Of a DNA stretch of 55,546 bases, positions 49,754-55,546 are shown piece after piece. This DNA comes from Actinomycetes bacterium. Lineage in GTDB: Bacteria; Actinomycetota; Actinomycetes; Propionibacteriales; Propionibacteriaceae. The position numbers were made by a program, and so were the translations under genes. Numbering within the stretch: the first letter of the stretch is position 1; each line of letters opens with the position of its first letter. The stretch spans positions 1 through 55,546 of the forward strand of contig JAEZVO010000032.1 in assembly GCA_023443125.1 (NCBI GenBank), written 5' to 3'. The notes beneath the pieces were generated by a model that saw nothing but the letters and a program-made list of their open reading frames with translations, made no database searches and had not been told where the DNA came from.

Positions 49754-50035
49754 GTGATCGTCTCCTTTGCCGACCGCGATGCCGAACGCCTGTTCCTGCG
49801 GCAGCGCGTCAAGCGTCTCGACTCTCGTCTGCACAAGAAGGCACTCACAAAGCTGTTGCTACTCGATGCTGCCCACGCGCTTGATGAACTCCGTGTTCCA
49901 CCGGGGAACCGGCTGGAAGCGCTCAAGGGCGACCGGATCGGTCAGCACAGCATCCGAATCAACGACCAGTGGCGGATCTGCTTCGTCTGGACTGCTGCGG
50001 GCCCCTGCGAGGTCGAGATTGTCGACTATCGCTAG
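49754..50035 (+). CDS. higB: HigB/RelE-family mRNA interferase toxin
   Basis: A 93-residue RelE-superfamily toxin of the HigB (host-inhibition) group: RVKRLDSRLHKKALTKLLLLDAAHALDELRVPPGNRLEALKGDR, then QHSIRINDQWRICFVW and VEIVDYR. The His/Arg/Tyr-rich C-terminal strand needed for ribosome-dependent mRNA cutting is present. Starts GTG at 49754, with TATGAT (49742-49747) ending 6 nt upstream. The antitoxin gene follows after 10 bp, the inverted order typical of hig loci. Confidence 0.92.
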   Translation: MIVSFADRDAERLFLRQRVKRLDSRLHKKALTKLLLLDAAHALDELRVPPGNRLEALKGDRIGQHSIRINDQWRICFVWTAAGPCEVEIVDYR

Positions 50036-50045
50036 GAGGTGAGAC

Positions 50046-50342
50046 ATGGATGACAAGATTCCCCCGATCCATCCGGGCGAGATCCTCATGGAGGAGTTCC
50101 TCGTTCCAATGGGCGTAACTCAGAACCGGCTGGCAGTATCCATCGGCGTTCCGCCGCGTCGGATCAACGAGATCGTGCACGGCAAGCGTCGGATCACGGC
50201 GGATACGGCTCTGCGTCTGGGGCGCTTCTTCAGCATGAGTGCGCAGTTCTGGTTCAACCTGCAGGTGCGCTATGACCTTGAGGTCGAGATGGACGCACTC
50301 GGGGACGCGCTGGACAGCATTCAGCCGCTACGGACTGCATGA
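50046..50342 (+). CDS. higA: HigA-family antitoxin
   Basis: A 98-residue HTH_3/XRE protein with the HigA signature: IPPIHPGEILMEEFLVPMGVTQNRLAVSIGVPPRRINEIVHGKRRITADTALRL, then FFSMSAQFWFNLQVRYDLE. It binds the toxin and the promoter dyad. AGGAGG precedes its ATG. Its stop overlaps the start of the broken SDR gene. Confidence 0.92.
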   Translation: MDDKIPPIHPGEILMEEFLVPMGVTQNRLAVSIGVPPRRINEIVHGKRRITADTALRLGRFFSMSAQFWFNLQVRYDLEVEMDALGDALDSIQPLRTA

Positions 50343-51164
50343 GCGCCCGGTCACTTCGAGGGCGAGCGGCACTCGTGACGGGGGGTCAGTCGTCGGCAGG
50401 GGATTGGGTTCGCGATTGCGTCGAGGCTGGTCCGAAGCGGGGCTGACGTGCTCGTGACGCACCATCGGCCGCATGACCTGGACCAACCGTCGGGTGGGGA
50501 CGACCTGGAGGCAGTGATGCAGGAGCTCGACGCGAATCGTGCTGACTCCAGCCAGCGCGTCGTCGACCTTGCGGTTGATCTGGCTCAGGATGGTGCTCCC
50601 GAGGCTGCCGTGCATAGAGCTGTGACGGAGCTTGACCATCTGGACATCCTCGTCTGCAACCACGCCCGATCGGGCGGCGATGGGGCCCTCGGCGACCTGA
50701 CCGCCGAGATGCTGGACGCCCACTGGACCGTCAACGCCCGCTCGTCCCTCCTGCTGGTGCAGGCGTTCGCCGCGCAGCACGATGGACGCCCGGGTGGTCG
50801 CGTCGTCCTGATGATCTCGGGCCAGGGCCTCGGACCTATGCCGGGCGAGGTGGGCTATGCGGCGTCTAAGGCAGCACTCGCGGGTGTCACGGTGACCTTG
50901 GCCGACCAGCTTGCCGACGTCGGCATCACCGTCAACACGGTCAATCCAGGGCCAGTCGACACGGGATACATGACCCCCGAGATCATGGCTCGGGTCGCCC
51001 CGATGTTCCCATTCGGGCGGATGGGCGAACCGGTTGATCCCGCTCGCTTGATGGAGTGGCTGGTCAGCGATGACGGCCGTTGGGTGACGGAGCAGGTGCT
51101 CAACACCGAAGGTGGGTTCGCGCGCTGGCGTCCTCCTGCTGACGGTCGGCCGCCGGAAGCCTGA
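50339..51164 (+). pseudogene. Short-chain dehydrogenase/reductase gene with a +1 frameshift
   Basis: The ATG at 50339 overlaps the higA stop and reads MSARSLRGRAALVTG. A run of six G (50380-50385) then throws the frame. Removing one G continues VSRRQGIGFAIASRLVRSGADVLVTHHRP and on to the stop at 51164. With that repair the protein is complete (~275 residues): TGxxxGIG cofactor loop, YAASK active site (VGYAASKAALAG) and PGPVDTGYM. Without it only a 238-residue piece lacking the cofactor loop could be made from 50448. Could be a phase-variable or sequencing indel. Confidence 0.8.
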
Positions 51165-51374
51165 GACGTACCTCCGTGCTGCCCCGCAGTGAACCGAAGC
51201 GCCTACGTGCTGATTGACTGGTACAGGTGCTGCTCGTTGTCTGATTCGGATGCTGCTGGTGTGATCCCCCTCGCGCTGTTGGCGCCCTGGCGGCCGTTCA
51301 AAGACGTGTTTCCTACTCAGAAGGCCCCGACCGACCGGTGTGCACCGATGTGCCGTGATGGTTACAAGTGCCAG

Positions 51375-51415
51375 GACGTGGTGGAGTTCCGGTTTAACGT
51401 CGAGCGTTAATGACG
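51375..51415 (+). repeat. ychF 3'-end repeat, copy R2
   Basis: Matches 49691-49731 at 39/41 bases. The ychF stop codon is changed to GAG, and the following dyad TAACG-TCGAG-CGTTA (51395-51409) and the TTATAT box further on are kept. It precedes a second, damaged HigB gene. Confidence 0.88.
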
Positions 51416-51436
51416 GTCCTCGTTATATCTGGCTCA

Positions 51437-51691
51437 GTGATTGGATCGTTCGGCAGCAAGGAGACCGAGCGCATCTGGCATGAGCAGTACGTCAAGCGTG
51501 TCGACCGGACCGTGCAGCGGGCGGGCATGCGGAAGCTCGAGCTGATTCACGCGGCGACGGACCTCGATGATCTGCGAATTCTGCCCGGGAATCGGCTGCA
51601 GCGTCTCGTCGGTGACCTGCGCTACGCGCAATGTGAGGATTTCCAGCACACCGGAGTCAAACTCGTGGACCCGTGGAATGTGGACGCGTGA
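51437..51691 (+). pseudogene. Truncated HigB-like toxin gene
   Basis: From GTG at 51437 (TATATC box 7 nt upstream) the first ~60 residues match the HigB family (VIGSFGSKETERIWHEQYVKR...LPGNRLQRLVGDLR). The remaining 24 residues (YAQCEDFQHTGV...) do not. The C-terminal strand with the catalytic and mRNA-binding residues is absent. No higA follows; a damaged acetyltransferase gene does. Confidence 0.75.
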
Positions 51692-52189
51692 CGCGTTATT
51701 CAATCGAGGTCATCGCCCACCAAGAGCGCACTGAATCAGATCTGTATGGGCTTCGACAACGAGTACCTCAAGGAATTCGGAGAGTGGGATCCGCAGCACC
51801 CCTACGGCTACGCGTCACATGATGTCCACATCTTGGAGCGGACCGAAGGTCGCGTCATCGGTCACGTGGGATGGGCACGCCGCGATATCGCTGTCGGCAC
51901 GGAGACCGTCGCGATCGCGGGAGTCGGCGGCGTCTTGATCTCCGCTGACGCACGAGGGATGCGTCTCGGGAGCGAACTCGTGAGCTGGGCAGCGCAGTCG
52001 ATGCGCGAGGATGGCCGCGTCGCGTTCGGTTACTTGGGGTGTCGAGAGTAGGTCGTCCCGTTCTACGAGTCACGCGGGTGGAAGAGGACCTTTGCGCGCA
52101 AGAGGTCGGTTGGGCGCGATGGCGAACCTGTCGTGGACGAGCCTGGCCTACCGATCCTCATCCTGCCGATCGCCCCGCTTGAGATGTGA
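51688..52189 (+). pseudogene. AAC(2')-like GNAT acetyltransferase gene, frameshifted and interrupted
   Basis: Starts with GTG overlapping the upstream stop: VTRYSIEVIAHQERTESDLYGL. A frame change follows near 51745, and the rest continues FDNEYLKEFGEWDPQHPYGY, HVGWARRDIAVGTETVAIAGVGGVLI, ADARGMRLGSELVSWA and GYLGCRE. A TAG (52049-52051) then breaks the frame before VVPFYESRGWKR and the end at 52189. The word order is that of aminoglycoside 2'-N-acetyltransferases and relatives. Two lesions make it non-functional as it stands. Confidence 0.72.
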
Positions 52190-52335
52190 CCCGATAGGGA
52201 TATCGATCTACGCGGACGGGCAGGCACCCTTGGCTCAGCTCGAGGAGTCAGTCTCTTCGAGGGTCAGCGGTGGGGTGCTTTTCCAGCCGAGCAGCCCAGT
52301 AGAGTCCACCTTTTGAGCACGATCTCTCTTGGTCG

Positions 52336-52357
52336 TAGACCTTCGAGGGTCTATGAT
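52336..52357 (+). promoter_or_regulatory. Promoter and operator of the second RelE/XRE pair
   Basis: TAGACC-TTCGAG-GGTCTA (52336-52353) is a perfect 6-bp dyad. Its right arm overlaps TATGAT (52352-52357), which ends 7 nt before the toxin ATG at 52365. Suited to autorepression by the antitoxin. Confidence 0.72.
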
Positions 52358-52364
52358 GCTGTAT

Positions 52365-52715
52365 ATGTGGAGCGTGGACGTCCAGCTGATCGCAGGATGG
52401 CTCGCTTCGCTGGATAACGACTCTCGGGAGCAGGTCGTGGCTGCAATCGAGTTACTGGAAGACCGAGGCCCCCAGCTCGGGAGGCCGATCGTCGATACTG
52501 TGTCTTCGTCGAGGCACCGAAACATGAAGGAGCTCCGGCCGGGGTCATCTGGTCGGACAGAGCTCCGCATCCTTTTTGCTTTTGACCCAGTGCGTGAGGC
52601 GATCATGCTTATTGCTGGCGATAAGTCGGGTAACTGGAAGCGATGGTACGCGCGCAATATTCCGAGGGCCGATGACCTTTTCGATGAACACTTGCGCAGA
52701 TTGAAAGGAAAATGA
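52365..52715 (+). CDS. RelE/HigB-like (Gp49/DUF891) toxin
   Basis: A 116-residue phage-derived Gp49-like toxin: MWSVDVQLIAGWLASLDND, LLEDRGPQLGRPIVDTV, SRHRNMKELRPG, TELRILFAFDPVREAIMLIAGDK and NWKRWYARNIPRADDL. The ATG at 52365 is preferred over earlier ATGs because TATGAT lies 7 nt upstream and the family starts with MWxVD. Composition is lower in GC than the chromosome. Overlaps its antitoxin by four bases. Confidence 0.9.
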   Translation: MWSVDVQLIAGWLASLDNDSREQVVAAIELLEDRGPQLGRPIVDTVSSSRHRNMKELRPGSSGRTELRILFAFDPVREAIMLIAGDKSGNWKRWYARNIPRADDLFDEHLRRLKGK

Positions 52716-53026
52716 GCGAGATGGCCATGTCGTTGAAGGATTTCGTCGCCAATCATCCCGTGGACAGGAAGCGCGTCGATGCGCATAAGGAGCGGATGCT
52801 TGCTGAAGTGCGTGCTTACCGACTTCGTGAATTGCGTGAACAGGCTGGCCTCACTCAGGCTCAGTTAGCCGAGCGAATTGGGGTGGGCCAACGCCAGATC
52901 TCCAAGATTGAGCACGGCGATATCGAGAATGCGAAAGTTGGCACAATTCGTAGGTACCTTGAGGCGGTTGGTGGGGGGCTCGTCGTCGAGTATGTGCTGG
53001 GCGATCAGCGCGTGCAGGTGGCCTGA
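52712..53026 (+). CDS. XRE-family antitoxin of the RelE-like pair
   Basis: A 104-residue protein. An N-terminal toxin-binding helix (SLKDFVANHPVDRKRVDAHKERM) is followed by a helix-turn-helix domain (LRELREQAGLTQAQLAERIGVGQRQISKIEHGD). The ATG overlaps the toxin stop (ATGA). Toxin-first order fits the higBA-like type. The pair appears intact, unlike the neighbouring modules. Confidence 0.9.
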   Translation: MSEMAMSLKDFVANHPVDRKRVDAHKERMLAEVRAYRLRELREQAGLTQAQLAERIGVGQRQISKIEHGDIENAKVGTIRRYLEAVGGGLVVEYVLGDQRVQVA

Positions 53027-53190
53027 GTATCAACGCGGTGTGGGCGGTGTCTTGCCTATCGGATTGCTCCCGCTGCTCTTGTGCATCCTTTGTCTGTGTT
53101 GAGTCGTCTATGCCGATTCTTCCGTAGGCTGCGCCCATCGCACCACTGGTGAGGGTCTACATGACTGTCACCTGGTGGAGATCCCGCATC

Positions 53191-53232
53191 ATGGCCGACG
53201 GGGACGTCGTGGACTTCAAGTTCAACGTCTAG
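53191..53232 (+). repeat. ychF 3'-end repeat, copy R3 (displaced gene end)
   Basis: Forty-two bases encode MADGDVVDFKFNV and a TAG stop, against MADGDVVEFRFNV in ychF (35/42 bases identical, changes mostly silent or conservative). No upstream gene continues into it. It looks like the original ychF end, pushed 3.5 kb away. The 160 bases before it hold no recognisable gene. Confidence 0.88.
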
Positions 53233-53496
53233 GGCCGTGGCAAGTCGGTAGCACGTTTTTCGATTCGACGCTTTGGGGTTCTACTGGGGTTCCCGGTGGT
53301 CTTCTTAGGTTGCGCGGTTCAGTTTTCCTAACCTAAAGCTCGTTTGAGTGTGCTATTCGCTGGTGTGCCTCCGATACTGCTGCTCATAAGGGGCGTGCGC
53401 TCCATGAATACAAGGCGTAGGTCGCGCCTGAGGTCAGGCCGAGGCGGATGCCGTGGGTAGTCTGGGTTTCCGCACCCCTGGCCTCTGGGGTACGCG
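53233..53496. other. Spacer with a TTAGGTT/AACCTAA dyad
   Basis: No gene seen. TTAGGTT (53305-53311) and AACCTAA (53330-53336) are inverted with 18 bases between. The halves match DtxR half-sites, but the spacing is far too long for one iron box. The rest is unremarkable. Confidence 0.5.
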
Positions 53497-54039
53497 CTAG
53501 CCCCGCTCTGGGTAACGCACGAGGAGGTCGTTGCCGATGACGGCACCGTCGTTGAGTGTTGCCTCGTTTACCTTCGCCCCGTCCGCACCCATCCCCATGA
53601 TGTGTTCAACTTCGTCACCATGGGCGATGAGGTGGTCGGCGATGATGCGCCGGTGGCAGCGCCACCACACTGCCTCGGAGCACATGATTGCGGTAGGGGT
53701 TTCGGCAGCACTCGCCCGTAGCTGCGAGAGTGCATCCGAGAACTCCCCACCCAGCGCATGGTCGGCGTAATTGTGGAAGCTGCGGTTACGCCAGTTCCCG
53801 TTGGCCTCAAACGGTACGGAGTGGGACACATTGCGCCGCCCGGTCAGGCCCTCGCTTCTGCTGTAAGTGATGCCGCGTGTGGGAAGGTGTTCGGCGAGAT
53901 AGTCGTCGTTGAACCACGGGTACTTCCTGGACCCGGGTAGCTTGCGCACATCCACGATGGATTCCACACCGACAGCCCTAATCATCTCGGCGAAGTCCTC
54001 GAACTCGAAGTTGGAGTGGCCCACGGTGAAGATACGCAT
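53497..54039 (-). CDS. DUF488 family protein
   Basis: A 180-residue protein with the DUF488 layout: MRIFTVGHSNFEFEDFAEMI, VDVRKLPGSRKYPWFN and the cysteine/histidine motif CSEAVWWRCHRRIIADHL. Function of the family is unknown. The ATG at 54039 has TAGGGT ending 7 nt upstream; the open frame beyond is not conserved. No partner gene is next to it. Confidence 0.85.
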   Translation of the reverse strand: MRIFTVGHSNFEFEDFAEMIRAVGVESIVDVRKLPGSRKYPWFNDDYLAEHLPTRGITYSRSEGLTGRRNVSHSVPFEANGNWRNRSFHNYADHALGGEFSDALSQLRASAAETPTAIMCSEAVWWRCHRRIIADHLIAHGDEVEHIMGMGADGAKVNEATLNDGAVIGNDLLVRYPERG

Positions 54040-54292
54040 GTCGACAACCCTACGTGCGAGACCGTCACACCCGCATCGGCGTCCAAGTGTCTTTCGTCGG
54101 CACGTGGTTGAGCGGGTAGAACGCGGGATCGCGGCCAGTATGCTTGGCACATCTGTCGCTGTCCTTCACGGCATACATCCTGCTAATCGTCGAGTGCTTC
54201 GCAGGAGCCGATTAGTCAAGTCTCAACGGGATGCTGGGGAGCAGTCGGAAGCCTAACCTGCCCGAGTGTGGGGCGAACTCCCTGCATTCCTG

Positions 54293-54398
54293 ATTAAAGG
54301 ATACTGCTGTAAGAACAGTGGTGGCTGAGATGCCGAATAACTTCGGCGAACCGTAGAACCTGATCCGTGTAATTCCGACGCTAGGAAGGTTAGGAACT
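54293..54398 (+). ncRNA. TPP (thiamine pyrophosphate) riboswitch
   Basis: The two conserved halves of the THI element are present: GGCTGAGATGCCG with a following hairpin (CCGAATAACTTCGG), and GAACCTGATCCGTGTAATTC then CGACGCTAGGAAGG. These match the CUGAGA and ACCUGAUC...GC.UAGGGAA cores that bind the pyrimidine and pyrophosphate of TPP. No thiamine gene follows: only a 32-codon open frame, then AT-richer mobile-element relics. The riboswitch therefore appears orphaned. Confidence 0.85.
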
Positions 54399-54401
54399 TC
54401 G

Positions 54402-54500
54402 ATGATATCTCATCCGAGGGATCTGAGCCCGCCTGGTGCGCACCATATGTTTGCAGTGCACAGGGGGAACCGTTGGTTTCTCGTTGCGGTTTACGAATGA
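54402..54500 (+). other. Short open frame directly after the riboswitch
   Basis: ATG at 54402, 32 codons to TGA. AAGGTTAGGAACTTCG before it is a possible ribosome site. The peptide (MISHPRDLSPPGAHHM...) matches nothing known. It may be the damaged start of a lost thiamine gene or chance. Confidence 0.25.
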
Positions 54501-54544
54501 GAGAGTAACTTTTCAACGACAATGGTCGGTCTTATATGATGCAG

Positions 54545-54600
54545 TGCGCATAAACGTTAGTGAGTTCAAAGCTTGTGCGTCTAAACGTTAGTGAGTGCAA
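54545..54600 (+). repeat. Tandem 31-bp-period direct repeat
   Basis: GTGCGcaTAAACGTTAGTGAG and GTGCGtcTAAACGTTAGTGAG begin 31 bp apart (cores 54551 and 54582). Each contains the palindrome AACGTT. They sit between the orphan riboswitch and the recombinase relic. Confidence 0.75.
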
Positions 54601-54656
54601 CGGGGTTCTTTAGGGCGTGTAAGTTCGGGTTTTTATTGCTTATTTGAACATGATTA

Positions 54657-54687
54657 AAGCTCGTCACCTTTTCTTGGTGGCGAGCTT
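54657..54687. terminator. Terminator next to the recombinase relic
   Basis: AAGCTCGTCACC (54657-54668) pairs with GGTGGCGAGCTT (54676-54687), one G-T pair, followed by CTTTTGTT on the plus strand. On the minus strand it lies about 30 bp after the recombinase stop. Confidence 0.75.
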
Positions 54688-54718
54688 CTTTTGTTGCTGG
54701 CGGGGTTTTGTTTTCAGT

Positions 54719-55132
54719 TTATTTTTTGCTTAACCTGTCGACGGGGATGGTTTCTCCGTTTTTGAAAGCGAAGTCGATGTGTGTTTCGTAGGCGATGGCT
54801 TTGTCGATGAGACCTGTCCAGTAGGTTTTGCGAAACTCGGTGAGTTTGCCTTCGGTTTTATCCAGGGTGGTGATTGTGTTGAGCATGGCTGTTTTCTTAC
54901 CTTGGATGGTTTTGATCTTTTCTTTGAGTGAGCGGATCTGTTTGTCGGCTTCTTGCCATTGGCGCTCGATATTGTCGTAGTTTTTTTTGGTAGTTGTCTT
55001 CTTCTTGCTCGCAGGCTTTGTTTTTGTTGATGAGGTCGTGGAGTTTTTTGTCGTTTCGTTCGAGTTTGCATTGTTCTTTGTCCAGCTGTGTTTCGAGTTT
55101 TTCGGTGTTGAATACTTGGGTGGTCAGGGGGA
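54719..55132 (-). pseudogene. C-terminal remnant of a large serine recombinase
   Basis: Minus-strand translation in two joined frames gives VFNTEKLETQLDKEQCKLERND, a long coiled coil, then FRKTYWTGLIDKAIAYETHI and DFAFKNGETIPVDRLSKK with stop at 54719-54721. This is the coiled-coil and C-terminal strand pattern of TnpX-type large serine recombinases. The frame shifts at a run of eight A (around 54981-54988) where seven would keep it. The catalytic N-terminal domain is not found upstream, so the element is dead. Confidence 0.72.
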
Positions 55133-55189
55133 ACGATAAATTTGAGACGCTTAGCCAAGCCCTACGTGACTAGCAGTAAGGTCTCGATG

Positions 55190-55480
55190 AGGCGGGTGCC
55201 ATATGTGTGGTGTTGGTGTTTACGTGTGGGTGTTGGGTGTGCGGTGTGATGTCGGTGCTACGTGTGTCGTGTGGCGCTAGGTGCTATGTGTGTCGTGCGG
55301 TGTGGGTGTCGTCCTTACTCGTGAGGCTGTGTGCCATTTTCATCTGTAGGGCAGGTGGCAGTGTGCGTCGAGGGGGGGGTAGTGCGTTAGATAGGCAGAG
55401 TGCGAGCCGAGGGGTAGTGCGTGTCAGATGGTATAGTGCGGTTCGGGTGGGGTCGCTAGATAGCTTACGTGTGGAGTATC
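55190..55480. other. GT-rich tail with short spaced repeats
   Basis: About 290 bases whose plus strand is dominated by G and T. TGCTAYGTGTGTCGTGYGG occurs at 55256 and 55282. AGTGCG recurs at 55381, 55399, 55416 and 55435 (spacing 17-19). No gene is supported on either strand; open frames here are composition artefacts. Confidence 0.6.
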
Positions 55481-55546
55481 CAGCGGATCCCGTAGTGAAC
55501 ACAGTGATATTAGTCAGATGATACAAAGATTCTACTAATCAATTTC

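Noticed and set aside
50448..51164. Intact 238-residue SDR starting at 50448
   Set aside because: It would lack the TGxxxGIG cofactor loop, which is found just upstream in the same gene after correcting one extra G. A frameshifted gene explains the data better.
53305..53336. Iron box (TTAGGTT...AACCTAA)
   Set aside because: The half-sites are 18 bases apart, whereas the DtxR site is a compact 19-bp element; no iron gene is adjacent.
54730..55158. 142-residue Lys/Arg/Thr/Ser-rich minus-strand frame
   Set aside because: It is the wrong frame of the recombinase remnant; the correct frames show the coiled coil and the FKNGETIPVDRL ending.
55207..55521. Open frames in the GT-rich tail
   Set aside because: Cys/Val/Gly-rich products are dictated by base skew; no start signal or similarity.

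Overview
The window reads as a high-GC actinobacterial chromosome. Signs of this are leaderless promoters (a TANNNT box 6-8 nt before the start codon), a DtxR/IdeR-type iron box, DUF4307, DUF4245, RmuC and PhoH2 genes, a short decaprenyl/farnesyl-type UppS, and WXG100-like toxin cassettes. The cobalamin genes, the BCCT carrier and the sortase-like surface protein would fit a Propionibacteriaceae-like member. That family placement is inference from gene content only. No rRNA, tRNA, CRISPR array or complete transposon was seen.

Layout. 1-3046: end of a DUF2207 membrane protein, then an overlapping cobT-cobU-cobS operon for nucleotide-loop assembly of B12. 3031-9000: 2H phosphoesterase, FAD oxidoreductase, secreted NodB deacetylase, rhodanese, and a polar amino-acid ABC importer whose binding protein and permease are fused. 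9194-10610: a stand-alone trpB behind a Trp-Trp leader-peptide attenuator. 10621-14408: two tandem secreted SH3b-NlpC/P60 proteins and a MATE exporter. 14427-17944: an accessory patch with a two-copy hairpin repeat, NUDIX and peptidase E, a MATE/GNAT chimera of gene fragments, an MNT antitoxin with a broken HEPN partner, and repeated relics of the msrA 3' end. 18589-24379: ung, DUF4097-DUF2089, greA, DUF4307, rhomboid, DUF255. 24511-26464: ArsR regulator divergent from an MFS exporter with a three-site operator. 26461-32788: a decayed secreted-protein pseudogene, BCCT carrier, PhoH2, hemolysin III, UppS, DUF4245. 32791-34645: REP-like repeats and a polymorphic toxin cassette ending in a colicin D-like tRNase and a probable immunity gene. 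34686-44098: xseBA, ispH, a PIN toxin pair, a surface protein with a cut sorting signal, ilvA, rmuC, M18 aminopeptidase. 44120-48004: a YclNOPQ-like siderophore importer under an iron box. 48060-53232: GNAT, ychF, then a toxin-antitoxin island punctuated by three copies of the ychF 3' end. 53497-55546: DUF488, an orphan TPP riboswitch, a serine-recombinase relic and a strange GT-rich tail.

Two themes stand out. First, small cargo modules (toxin-antitoxin pairs, broken enzymes, small hypotheticals) have piled up at the 3' ends of msrA and ychF. Each module is bounded by a diverged copy of the host gene's last codons, and no integrase is present. Second, at least six intergenic spacers hold long near-perfect inverted repeats that share no arm sequence but share an architecture: an outer 12-25 bp stem enclosing a smaller hairpin. 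They occur at convergent, tandem and divergent spacers, so they are not all terminators.
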